Positions 26,647 through 46,031 of a DNA stretch of 64,000 bases are shown here, in pieces. This DNA is from Puffinus mauretanicus. Lineage: Eukaryota; Chordata; Aves; Procellariiformes; Procellariidae. The position numbers and the translations under genes are program-made. The stretch covers positions 620,001 to 684,000 of the forward strand of contig JAJKFH010002906.1 in NCBI GenBank assembly GCA_023333565.1, in the 5' to 3' direction. The notes beneath the pieces were generated by a model. That model did not search any database and had not been told where the DNA came from. It worked only from the letters and a program-made list of their open reading frames with translations. Each line of letters opens with the position of its first letter. Within the stretch, counting starts at the first letter, position 1.

Positions 26647-27277
26647 TTATGAGGCGCATGCAATGAGGATGCATGAGTCAAACCAACAGCAAGCATACAA
26701 GTTATGAAGGATACGGGACACAAGGCTCTTCCTTCCTTACTTGTGCTGTGCAGAAAAGCCATATCCAGTGTGGCAGTTGTGGCAGTTTAGACATGCGCCC
26801 ATGGGCAACGCTTTAGGCAAGGCAGTCCTTCGCTGGCTACAGAGCTTCTCACTCGCTGCTCGGTTAGGGGAGTGAGCTGTAAGCAGGCTTTTCAAAACAC
26901 ATCACTTAGAAAACTGCATTTGGTTGGGTTCTTTTGGCAAGGCTTTTGAGAACACGCCTGACCCTTTTACGAGAGAGCATAATAAAGACCTCCTCACATT
27001 TCTTAGCAAGGCTGCTAATTTACATTTACCAGATTTTTTTTTTTTAAATTAATCTCCTCTTTCACAGGGAAACACTGCTGTTACAGACAAAAAGAAGATA
27101 GATCTCTGTAGCACCCGTGGATTAGCCTTTTTGCCACGAGGAACCGCCTCTGAATCAAAGGAGTTGTGCAAACAAACAAAAGAAAAAAACCTATAAAGTG
27201 TTTGTTTAACATTACACACTTTAATACATCGCGGGTCTGAAATCATAACAAAGCAGCTTTGAGGAAAATTAGCTCTA

Positions 27278-34643
<7,366 letters not shown>

Positions 34644-34703
34644 CTGGGTAAATGCCTTCTTTTCTTTGTGCATATCTCTGCTGCCTCTTCTCTTCAGGGA
34701 ACT
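34644..34703 (-). CDS. MTCL1: MTCL1 exon: basic linker (20 residues)
   Basis: This 60-base exon encodes a short basic segment beginning SSLKRRGSRDMHKEKK and ending FTQ. The acceptor is TTTTATTGCAG and the donor is CAG|GTATGG, both good matches to consensus. It starts and ends in phase 0 and joins directly to the large exon at 28669, whose first residues are [12 protein letters not shown]. In the MTCL/SOGA family a short Ser-Leu-Lys-Arg/Lys-Arg block stands just before that same [12 protein letters not shown] segment, which is the reason for this call. The run of Lys and Arg may matter for microtubule or phosphoregulated contacts, but that is inference. It is the most 5' MTCL1 exon I can recognise. 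The coiled-coil exons that should precede it were not found between here and 64000. Confidence 0.88.
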
Positions 34704-36711
34704 CTGCAATAAAAGCAATGCTGAGTTATTGATAAGCTAAACACAAAGCCTGCAAGTTTGGCAGGGCTCACCACCATAAAAGTAATTGAGGAGAAAGCAA
34801 GTATATTCTCCTGAGCAGATAGGGATTTAATTTTTCATATTAATTGGTAAAAAACCAAGATGATCAGGGCTTTGTCGGTGAATTTTTCAATGCACAAAAT
34901 TTCCCACCAACAAAAAAAAAGGAATAAAATTAGTTAAAAGTTCATAGAGGGAAAAAACCCACCCTTTTTTCTTCTCTGGACCACCACAATTTTTGGCAAA
35001 ACTTTCTTTTTGCATGGGGATTTATGTTTGATTAATCCCGGGCAGAAGTCCAAGAATGTTACTCACAGTGGATGTGAAACACATTGTGGAAACCTCAGAG
35101 GAAAGCAACCCCCCAAAAAAAGGGAAGGACATGCATGTTTAAGCTATATGGCATAAAATTATTAGTTAATCCACGCTAGCAAACATACTGAGGAGCCCAG
35201 ATACAGACCAGGTAATTCTCCAGGTATTTCTGAATTTACTTTATAAATCAGATTTGATTGGCTTTGCAAATCTTTATAACCCTTTATAAGCAGGTTTTTT
35301 AAGACATGGAAATGATGTCATCATCACTGCTTGGTTTTCAGAAACTCTCAGCACCCAAATGGAAAAGGACAGTTTTCCTGAGAAGGGGGAGGTGGAGCAC
35401 CGTCAGGACGTTACCAGTGTTTGCACTGATTTTGTGCCTCAGGACTAAGTTTAAACCGGTGTGAGCTGGATCTATTTAGAAAAGGCATAAATTTGACCTT
35501 TGCAGGTTGAAGTATCAGAGGGGAACGATAGATACTAAGCAGAAAAAGCAGGAAGCTAGAAACTACGGAGTCATTTGAATTCAAAGCAGGCCGTATTTGT
35601 CTGTGCCCAGAGCCTGAAGGCAATCACCCTGACATTGTGGCCTCTTTTATTTATTACTTCTGTTTATATTTGCTCTGTGGGGGACAATTCCCAGCTGAGG
35701 CTGGCCCACAGTGTGCCTCTCCTCAGGCCCGTCCGATGGAAGAGCGTGCCTGGACCAGCGTTGGCTCCCGCGTCCAACAGGCTAAATCCTGGTCTCTGTA
35801 ACCCACACTAACCCCACGCTGCAAACCATGAGCCCAGTGAAGAGGAAGGGAAAGGAGGGAGAGGCATCCTGTTAATTAGCTAAGTCCAGTCTCGTGCCCG
35901 GCCATCAGCTGACAGAAAACACAACGTGAGCTCGGGAACAGGCGCACACACCTCATGCAAATCCTAATCGAAAGCTTTGTGGTTTCTGACTGTTAAGCTA
36001 TGCAACTACTGCAAATTATAATTATTGCACACTAAGACAAATCTCTCCTTCTGCTCTTTTTTATATCCAGTTAAGTAGTTAAAACCCATTCATACACAGC
36101 ACCATATGCCCAAGACATACTACAGTTTATTTTTTGCTAATCTGCTCTCTATTTTAATCTAGTGATTTCCTATAACTAATGAAGCTGAGTAAGAGAAATG
36201 GGTTTTTTTTGGATACTGAAACAGTTTAATGAAAAAAGACTTTAAACACTAAAAACATCATATGAAAACCTGTTACACAAGCTTAGCTAGGATAAACAGT
36301 TACTGTTTTCTCTTTTTTTTAAAATGTGGTGTTATTTTGGAAACAGATACGTAACTGAAAGTAGTCACCAGTCAGCAGCATCATGCCCCAGCATGCAAGA
36401 TGGGTCGCTATGGTTGAAGAGGTACAGGGCATAGCCCTGGCCCTCACACTCTCTGCTTTTCTGTGTGCCTTCAAGCAAGAGTAGCTTAAGCAAGAGGAGG
36501 TTGTCTGGTTACTGCATTTAATTTGTAAGTTCGTAGAGTCAGGGATGAGTCTACCAATTTCTGTACAGGCCTCAATGCATGACTGTAGCGAACAGCTACC
36601 AAGCATGCTAGAAATGCAAAACCTTGTGTCAAATCCTAAAAACCTCCTGCTCTTATGTATAAGCAAAAGGATACACTTAGAAACATTCAACTTAAGAAGC
36701 TAGGGGTTATA

Positions 36712-36990
36712 AATCATAGAATCATAGAACCATAGAATCATTAAGGTTGCAAAAGACCTCTGAGATCATTGAGTCCAACCGTCAACCCAACACCACCATG
36801 CCCACTAAACCATGTCCCTAAGCGCCTCATCTACACGTCTTTTAAATACTTCCAGGGATGGCGACTCAACCACTTCCCTGGGCAGCCTGTTCCAAGGCCT
36901 GACCACTCTTTCAGTAAAGAAATTTTTCCTAATGTCCAATCTAAACCTCCGTTGGCGCAACTTGAGGCCATTTCCTCTCGTCCTAACACA
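36712..36990 (-). repeat. CR1 LINE 3' fragment
   Basis: The plus strand starts with reversed tail units (ATCATAGAATCATAGAACCA), then GTCCAACCGTCAACCCAACA and CCATGTCCCTAAGCGCCTCA, and ends near TTTCCTCTCGTCCTAAC. On the minus strand it encodes the end of CR1 ORF2 up to a stop after KYLKDV. It is closely similar to the copy at 41207. Confidence 0.95.
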
Positions 36991-39900
36991 CGGGCTACGC
37001 TGTGCAAGAGAAAGTAATAAAGGGTTTGCTCTGTTGTACAGGATAATACTTGGAAAGTAAAGGGAAGGGAATTAAAATTTAGGTAGGAGACATGGATGAC
37101 ACACTGAGAAACAGGCAGGTAGCGATCTGGCTTTGGAAGCTGTAAGTTCCACTCCTCACTGAAAAAACGGACTTCACAGATCCAGACTAACAAGTTTGTA
37201 ACATGTTGCCCTAGATGGGGCCTCGTTTTAAGCGTTTTCACACTATCCTGTTTGGATTTGCGTAAGAACAACCTTCTGATCAGTGCTCGGCTGGGAGAGT
37301 GCTTTGTATTTCCATAAAGCTGAGACTCAACCTTAGGCTGAGTCTGTCCTTGGTGTAAGAAAAAGAATGGGATATTTACCTCTGGGGGCTACCAGTAGAT
37401 TACAGGGAGAAACCTCCCTCCCACGTGTTAGTGGAGGACTAGAAACACAGGCATGGCAACAAGGCACTGCCTGGCCAAAACCCCCTAAGCCCTATATGAG
37501 AGCAAGGAAAGATCTCCATTTCACCACTGTGGGACCAGGCTGCACGTGTGTACGAAACACCAACCAATACGGCCGATATTTCAGTAGGACCAAGGGCAGA
37601 GAATGCCACTGCAAAAAGAAGTAGGTGGAATGCGCTTAAATGTTTTAAAATGTAAAATGGTGCAATAAAGGACCATTTCTCTTTGATGTACCGGAGATCA
37701 GCATCAGAAGCTGATATGAATTAATGCTAGAAGGAACACTGCTATACTACTTTTTATACTCAAGAGACCAACCAGGGTTGGCCATCTACCAAAAAGTCTT
37801 TCAATGATGGTTAAACAAGATTTTATTAGTTCTTTGGTTAACATAGTCTCCTAGGAAAGAGGTTACTTGCCAGACATTTTCTACCTTCACAGTTTCACTG
37901 CAGTTTGTCGCTGTCCCTCTCAGCTGCCAAGGAGAGTTAACATATGGGAGTAATAAATTGCCGGGTTGTTTTAAAAGTCAAACTCCCCACAAGATTATTG
38001 GATGTAGTGACTACAGTATTAACAGCAGGAAGAGACACAATTATTTTCACTTTCGCTAGGAGCCTAGCGTGGACAGGAAGAGATAATTTGTGTCTTTTGG
38101 TGAATTCCATTTCTAACAGGTCCGAGAAGAGTCCTGCAAACTGAGCAGTGAGAGAGAGACTACCCACGTGGGGAACAGCAAGCAGGGGTCAATGCACTGG
38201 AATTAGAGTTGAGCAAGACCTGGAAATAAAGTTTAAGTTGCATCATACATGTAAACACATGATATGTCCCAAGTTTTCATACTGAGGCAAGTGCTGAGTG
38301 GGATGAGAATAGAGCTGCGAACAGGCGGCAGTAGAGAAGGACTTGGAAAATAAGAAGAGAGAACCAAGAGGCCCTAAGAGCTGCCAACCTGTCACTTTAT
38401 TCACTGCTGTTAAGATGAGCAAGTCATTTTGGGTGCAGTCTGGCATCTGCAGGCAAGCGTGGGCTTGCTATCATATGCACATCAAACTGAACCTGCAAAA
38501 TCAAGTAGTCAGCCATTGAAGTGACAGTGTCTGCAACTTAAAAACAGAGAGGCTGGCTTGGAAAGTCCGACCCTGAAGGCAATTTCTATCACTGTGATGT
38601 ATAAGGAATTATGCACAAGCATCACTGGGGCTTATGAGCTGTATAAATAATGCTCCGTGCCCAACCAATTGCTTTGAAATGGATAATCACAATTTTCATT
38701 TGCATTCATTAGAAAATACTGCCTGTGAGAGATCTGACAGTACTTTTAAAAAAAAATATACACGAGTGACCAAGTCCACTTGCTCTAAGTACAGCAGTAG
38801 GTGAAGCAGACTGCTTTCAAATTACCAGTATCTGCAAGGCTAACAGCTTCAGAGCTGCACATGGGCATTTCATAATAAGAGCTAACTTCTTGCTAGCTGT
38901 TGAGATCCCTCATGTTCAAGAATGAACAAAACATCCAGAGGGACTTAATCTCTGCCCCATAGTACGTGACTCATTGGGAGATCTTGCCAATGGACCAACT
39001 CTCTCATAGCGGTTACTCTCCAAGAAACACCAGTGATTTAAATGAAGGTAATTCTGTTTGGCATGAATGTGAATCAGAAGAAAACCAGATCCACTTGTAA
39101 CAGATGGTCAGAAGGTAGATTTATCCCCAAGTGATGTAAACCAGCGTTCGTTAACTGCATCGCTAATCACTGCTTAGGAACGCCTCACTGAAAGTGTTTT
39201 CCAGGCACTGTGCAGGACCGCATGGGAAGATTATGGCAGAGGATGAAAAAAGCAAGGGATCTCTGTGCTCTTTCTCTGGCAACCCCCCTCCACACAAATC
39301 CAGCTCTGCTGGCCACTGCAGGCAGTTTTCCGCTCAACTTTTTGCAGCTTTGGACTTTCCAGACCCTGACATTGAGGCGGTGCATGATTCCCCTTCATCT
39401 CACTGCTTCACAGCTACCCCCGCTTGCCCAGTCTGGTAGATAAAGAAAAAACCCTTTGTGCAGAGCTCTGTCACTCTCAAACCACTGATGAATAAACTCT
39501 TCTAACAAATGCAGCACTGAAAGAACACGATCAGGACCTGTTTCTTTAGGAGGGGCAGCTTTCAGCTATCACACTGCAGCCTTCTGAAATCTCCTTCCCA
39601 GTACTGTTACCTGCCCATTTGGTGAAAAGGAAGCATTTCCCATTTCTGTAGCAACATCCCTTTTTTTAATGGTAGGACAGGGTGGCTTTCCATTCTTTCT
39701 TAAGGCCTGAAGTGTCTCTAAATTCCAAGTATCCAACTGAAGTTTTGCTTTGCTGCCATCCCATGCTCCTGTTTTACAATGGCTGCACAGTGAAAGTACG
39801 GTGGCAGCTTTTTCCATGTGGACTCTCGTACGTATCTATGGGATGGTTAATGCAACTAGAAAATACAATAAAATTCTAATTGCTTTTCAATTGCTGTAGG

Positions 39901-41206
39901 CCCTTGAAAAAGATATCTCACCAAGCCCTGATAAAGCTGGGTTTGACGCAAGTGATCTATATCTGCATTCATTCCCATGTGTGTTTCATTTACTAGAAAC
40001 CTCTAAATACTGCAATATTCATCATTCACATGACCTAGCAAAGCAAGCCATGTCTGAAATATCATAAGCATTACAGTTCAGGATAAAAGCCATCCCTTGA
40101 GTAAAAAAAACAGCAAAGCACACTAGCTTTCAGCACCAGCTTAAATTTCCCTAACGCTGCATTACTCTATTGTGCTAAGCTTATGAATAGGGGCTTTGGA
40201 GGAGCCTTTTTCTTTTGCCTCTTATTGCTAACACACGGCACTGGTTGTCTCTCACAGCTTCCCGGTGCCCTTCGCACGTAGACTGATACTGTCGTGATAT
40301 TAGTTGGCTTGGTGTTTACAAATAATTTGGTGTGACAGGTCTGGGAGCGTGCTGCGGGGAGGGAAGCAGCAGGATTGCACCCGCTGTCTGAAACCCTGGA
40401 AGGTGAGACGGCAGCTCTCAGGCGGATGGGAGACAGCTGGGCCAGCTCTGCATTCAGCTCACAACACACCATTTCACTTAATAGTTGGTCAGTGGAGGCT
40501 GACAAGAAGACCTGAAACCAATATAATCATGTTTACTAGTATGATAATTAGTTAATAATCATTAGAGTAATAACAGGTAAACAATTATAGCCCAGTGTTG
40601 TAATAATAGTTATTAATATAGTAAATTAAATCCTGCAACAGACAGCTAAGATCCTACACTAACAGGTGTATCACTGTCTTATGCAGTGTGCAGCTTCTGC
40701 ACACTTTTCCTAATAACTTCTTAAATTCATTAAAATGTATCTTAAAAGTCCCTGTCTGTCCCATTTTGTTAAGACATAAAATATCCAAATTACATCACAC
40801 GTGTCACAATATATGAAGAAAACTATGACACACTGAGACCAGACTTTCCTCTTTTTTTTTGGTCCCCTTTCAGGTGAAGAAGACCAGAAAGAATCCAAGT
40901 AGATGGCTGCAGACAGGGCTGCTTCTCCCCGTCCTGCTATACCAGCACTGTGCCGGGAGCAAACACGCCCTTCCACGCCTGGTCGCCCCTCCGTTTGCCC
41001 AGCGTGAGTTCCCCACGCTCTGCCCGTCCCTTAACCCCCACATGGCAGGCGCACTTGCTGAGCCTCTGCCGTGGCACCACCTCGCTTCCAGCCCTGAGCC
41101 AGAGGAGGAAACCAGAGCCGCATGTCCCTCGCAAACCTGCCAGGCAGGAGCGGCAGCAGCACCCACCGGCAGCAGGGGGTTGTGGCCAGGCCTCCACTTC
41201 TCCATC

Positions 41207-41980
41207 TCACAGAATCACAAAATCATTGAAGTTGGAAAAGACCTCTAAGATCATCGAGTCCAACCATCAACTCAACACCACCATGCCCACTACACCATGT
41301 CCCTAAGCGCCTCATCTACACGTCTTTTAAATACTTCCAGGGATGGTGACTCCACCACTTCCCTGGGCAGCCTGTTCCAAGGCCTGACCACTCTTTCAGT
41401 AACGAAATTTCTCCTAATGTCCAATCTAAACCTCCCTTGGTGCAACTTGAGGCCATTTCCTCTCGTCCTATCGCTGTTACTTGGGAGAAGAGACCAACCC
41501 CCACCTCGCTACAACCTCCCTTCAGGTAGCTGTAGAGCGCGATGAGGTCTCCCCTCAGCCTCCTCTTCTCCAGACTAAACACCCCCAGTTCCCTCAGCCG
41601 CTCCCCATCAGACTTGTGCTCCAGGCCCTTCACCAGCTTCGTTGCCCTTCTCTGGACATGCTCCAGCACCTCCATGTCCTTCTTGGAGTGAGGGGCCCAA
41701 AACTGAACACAGGATTCGAGGTGCGGCCTCACCAGTGCCCAGTACAGGGGCACGATCACCTCCCTGCTCCTGCTGGCCACACTGTTTCTGATACAGGCCA
41801 GGATGCCGTTGGCCTTCTTGGCCACCTGGGCACACTGCCGGCTCATGTTCAGCCGGCTGTCAACCAGCACCCCCAGGTCCTTTTCCTCTGGGCAGCTTTC
41901 CAGCCACTCTTCCCCAAGCCTGTAGCGTTGCATGGGGTTGTTGTGGCCAAAGTGCAGGACCCGTAATCTCCCACCATATT
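41207..41980 (-). repeat. CR1 LINE, longest copy, ORF2 C-terminal part open
   Basis: About 770 bases of CR1 in minus orientation, same strand as MTCL1. It begins with a reversed CR1 3' tail (CACAGAATCACAAAATCATT) and ends near the coding words [18 protein letters not shown]. The minus strand keeps an uninterrupted frame of 205 codons (41933-41316) containing [35 protein letters not shown] and [14 protein letters not shown], the C-terminal part of a CR1 reverse transcriptase. The polymerase active-site region is absent because the copy is 5'-truncated, so it cannot move on its own. It is the least decayed copy in the window. Confidence 0.97.
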
Positions 41981-42009
41981 ACACTTGTAATGCCCACAGT
42001 AACATGTGC

Positions 42010-42850
42010 TAGTGGGATCGCCCACCCTCCCCTCCCCGCCGGCGCAGGAGGCAGGAGCAGCACCCCAAATTCCCCTGCATCAGCTGAGCCGCAGCCACCG
42101 AGCGCCACCTCACTCCTGGCCCCCGCAAACGGGCTGAGAGCCACGTCAGCTTGCACCCCTTTCGGAAAGAGCTCGTTCAAGAGCCGGGCCTAATCCGAGC
42201 GCTATGTGCTGCGCTAACGCCGCCTGAGCCCTGTCATTACCTCATTAGTGTTATATCGTAGCAGACAGCCCGTGAAAAATGCGCCGGGCACTATATACAC
42301 ACAGAAACAGACCTGCCCTGAAACGGCTTGCCAACGGGAATAGTACTCGTCCTCGGCCACAAAACCCTACGTAATGACACACGTCTGGTGCCTGTAGCCC
42401 AGGACACGCTTCAGCACGCCCAGAGAGAAACGGTGTCCAGCCCCGCGGCCAGCGGTGCCAGCTGGGGCTCTCTTCTCTGCCTCTCTGGATAAAACAGGGG
42501 TGGCAAAACTCCCAGAGAAGACAAAACAACTTGTATGACTTTTTTAAGCTCTTTTTTTCTCTCATGACGACTCTTACTGCAGCAGCCTGGGCAAGCTAGG
42601 CAACTGCTAGAGAAGGCAAACCCTTGGAAACAGCCCCCGCCGAACCTGCGTGGACACCCGCCATCTGCGTCGCGCGGCTCGGCATTGCCGCATCGCCCAA
42701 CACTAAATGCGGACTGCCTGAAAACGGAGGGGACTGCCCTCCCCTCCTCTTCTCCCTGAAAAAATGCTTTAAACCCCGGATCTTTTCTGAGGGACTGCAG
42801 CAAATGTCCTGTGGTCATGTCACAGGCCTTTCAACGGGGAGCTGCTGACG
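42010..42850. other. CpG-rich stretch, possible internal regulatory region
   Basis: This interval has far more CpG dinucleotides than the rest of the window, for example around 42040-42210 and 42640-42720 (CGTCGCGCGGCTCGGC). No exon is recognised in it. It could be a CpG island at an internal MTCL1 promoter or an unrelated GC-rich patch next to the CR1 copy. A TATA box was not identified. Confidence 0.35.
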
Positions 42851-43377
42851 GGGCTGGCTTTACGAAATTGGGCTGTAGGCCAGGTAATGCTCAGAGAGGG
42901 GATTAGGAGTTTACATCGCCGAAGGAAGCATTTACTGCTGATCAACACACATGCAGCCTGTAGCATAGGAAATGCTCTATTATAGGGATAAACATAGGGT
43001 TTTTTTCAGAAGACGACAAAGAAAGCAGTATACGCACAGGGACAGGTACCTGCTCTCCAATTGCAGAGATAGAGCCCGCTCCTTCTCTGCCACCAAGAGC
43101 ATTTGGAAAGCAACGCTATATAGGTCCCAGTATCAGGACACCCTTCAGCACACTGGAGAAGCAAACTGGGGAGTTTGACAGGGATGGGGTGAAACAGAAA
43201 GCCGTGAGTTGAACAGTGCTGGTAAAGGAGAGGAGGGGAGCTGAGCGAAGCCCCAAGTTTCCACTAGGTCAGGAGGCTACTGCAGCGATTTACAGCACTG
43301 GGAGAGGGAGAAAACACACAGCTCTGAAATCTCTGTAGTGTTTAAGGTATAGGAGTAAAGAATAAATCTCATAGAAT

Positions 43378-43487
43378 CTAAAAAAGAAAAAAATTATTAT
43401 ATATATAAAGTATAAATATATAAAAATATAAAATATAAAAATATATAAATATAAAAATTATACAAATATATATATATATATTTTTAA
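43378..43487. repeat. AT-rich low-complexity / microsatellite block
   Basis: About 110 bases of almost only A and T, built from TATAAA, ATATAAAAATA and a final (TA)n run. Expected to be length-variable and easily melted. Confidence 0.9.
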
Positions 43488-45682
43488 GTCTTTTTGCAGA
43501 GAAGGATATTCAAAGCTGCGCAACATCTGTGCTTTCCGCACTAATGGGTCAACAGCTACAGAATTGTTTTTCGCACTGGGGATGGAAAGAAAAATTTTCC
43601 TTGAGCAGACAACTATAAGTACAAGCATATTCAATCTTCCCTGGATTAGAGCAACTTGCTGTTTCTATAAAGTATTAAATTAAATTCTAAAGAAGTAAAG
43701 AAATTAAAGGCCAACTGCGATGATCCCCAACGAACATGTCCCAGATAGTCTTTGTAATCCTCGGTTGCCCATCTATTATTTCACAATTTTAAGGACACTG
43801 CACTCTGACAAAGGGGTTTATAAAAATAGAGCAAAAAGACGGCAAATTTGCACTTCGGTAGCTGGTGACATTTTTGAACCTCATATAGCTGCTACCTGTG
43901 ACACACTTTTCTATATATCATTCAGTGCACACAACCATTTACCAATAGGTGATGGGTCACGCCCAAGACATCCATGTTCAGCAAGCCATGGGATTCACAG
44001 TTCAAGCACAAATAAGGTTAATTCTGCTACAACAAACAAGGCCATCAATTATACGAATGAAATTCAAGCCAGAGCATAGCACTTGTCATTAAGAAACGGT
44101 GGAGCCCGGGCCAGAGCAGGCGCAGGTGATGAGAAGGGGATACAGCCCCTGCGAACACACTGGCCCGCTGGTGATCTGTAGCACATGATGCTCCGGGAGC
44201 AGCAGTGTGACGTCCACCGGCTCTCCCAACACATTCTGCAGGGCAAGAGTTACCCGCGTGGGAGAAAAGTGTTAGACGAGTCCAATTGCAGCTGAAATTG
44301 GCCAGGAGGGAAAGAAATTGTTAGGAAAGAGTATAATTGCAAAAGCTGCATTTCCGTAGTGAAACCAGTCTATAAAGATGTGTCAGCAGCAACCCTGTAA
44401 ATACCAAATGAAAAACTCTACGTGATGGATATTGCTCCACAAAGATGTGCTTGGAAAGGAGTACGACAAGCCCAAGTGGGAACATAATGCTTTAAACATT
44501 AAAATTCAAAATGCACAGAAAAATTATAAAGGCAGCCATGGACGTTAACAGCAAATTATTCCGGTGTGAAGCATATTTCTGAGGATACCCTCATCTGGGC
44601 GGGTATTTGGGTTATCCTTAACTATTTTGTCTGCTCCTGTGCCTGGGCTGTGATTGCCTGGGAACCCGTTCCCATTGCTTGCTGGGAGCTGGGGTGACTC
44701 TGTAGGTGTGCAGGGGCTGCGCTCTTCCATGCTACCGCTGCTTTGAAGCGTAAATAAGCTGCCTCGGCTCCTTGCCGGGTTTCGTGGTCCCTGCCTCTGG
44801 ATACAGAGGGATGCTCCGACCCCAAGGACCAAAGCACAAAATGAAAGGCATATTGTGTATTACTGGGTCTTACGTGGGAAAGGGAGACCTGGGAGAGGGC
44901 CTTCATGCTCTTAGACCTCTGAGAGCAGCTCCTACGGAGATGGGTGAAAGTGTGGGGTGAGATAATGCTTCTTGGTCTGCTCGGTGGCTCCTGGGAAGGA
45001 CAGGCGGCTTTCCTTTCCCTCAGTGCAGGAGCTGACCGCCCCGAGCTTCCCCGCTGCAGTGGCTCAGCGCTTTGGGGCGCTAATTTCTGTGGAGCCCACG
45101 GCGCTCAGCACCTGCCCGAAGGAGGAATTTGCACCTTCAACTTTGTTGGTATTCACCCCTCTCTACATGCATCCTATTCGGGGCCTAACTGCTGCACTTT
45201 GCTTGGATACAGATTTGCTTATGAAGCACAATGTTTTATCTGTTTTCCCAACACAGAATAGAAGAGAGAAAGAGGATGACCCATTTATATTCCCTTAAAA
45301 CAGCAAAAGGACGAGTTTCACCAGACCAGACCACTCCAATAGCAATAATCCAAGGCAAAAATCTTTATTCAAGCAACATATTGCTTTTAGGATACAAGAC
45401 TAAGGGACTTGGATCATCACCTCTTACATTAAGTTGTTATATGAATTAAACATTTACAAAAATGGATTAGGACATCTTTTTTCGGACACGTGCTTTTTTT
45501 TCCTCACTGTATATTAGTCCCGCATTTTTGTTTAGTCTAATTCATAACTTCCAACTTTCATCACTCCTCTTGACAATTTAGTCTATGCTTTAATTACTCC
45601 TGATAGGGGAGAAGCTCTCATCTCTGAGAACTTATCCCACTGTCCTCCTCTCTGCCTCTCTTGCTAGTATCTAACCAAGCAC

Positions 45683-46031
45683 AAGAATCATAGAATCATA
45701 GAATCATTTAGGTTGGAAAAGACCCTTAAGATCATCAAGTCCAACCGTAAACCTAACACTGCCAAGTCCACCACTGAACCATGTCCCTAAGTGCCACATC
45801 TACACATCTTTTAAATACCTCCAGGGATGATGACTCAGCCACTCCCCTGGGCAGCCTGTTCCAGTCCTTGACAACCCTTTCAGTGAAGAAATTTTTCCTA
45901 AAATCCAATCTAAACCTCCCCTGGCACAACTTGAGGCCATTTCCTCTCATCCTATCGCTAGTTACTTGGGAGAAGAGACTGACACCCACCTTGCTACAAC
46001 CTCCTTTCAGGTAGTTGTAGGTAGCTGTAGA
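45683..46031 (-). repeat. CR1 LINE 3' fragment
   Basis: The plus strand begins AGAATCATAGAATCATAGAA, continues through GTCCAACCGTAAACCTAACA and CCATGTCCCTAAGTGCCACA, and ends with TTTCAGGTAGTTGTAGGTAG, where the last unit is duplicated (GTAGTTGTAGGTAGCTGTAG). The minus strand carries part of CR1 ORF2 with words [20 protein letters not shown] and [14 protein letters not shown]. Confidence 0.95.

Noticed and set aside
36769..37060. Plus-strand frames at 36769-37060, also at 41297-41545 and 45781-46014, with near-identical peptides
   Set aside because: The shared peptide comes from the antisense of CR1 copies, not from a gene family.
40859..41306. Plus-strand frames of about 120 codons running into the CR1 copy
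   Set aside because: They run into reversed CR1 tail sequence and have no recognisable product; best explained as chance.
43049..43105. Minus-strand stretch VAEKERALSLQLES before donor CAG|GTACCT
   Set aside because: Short, phase 2 at its end, and no convincing in-frame acceptor.
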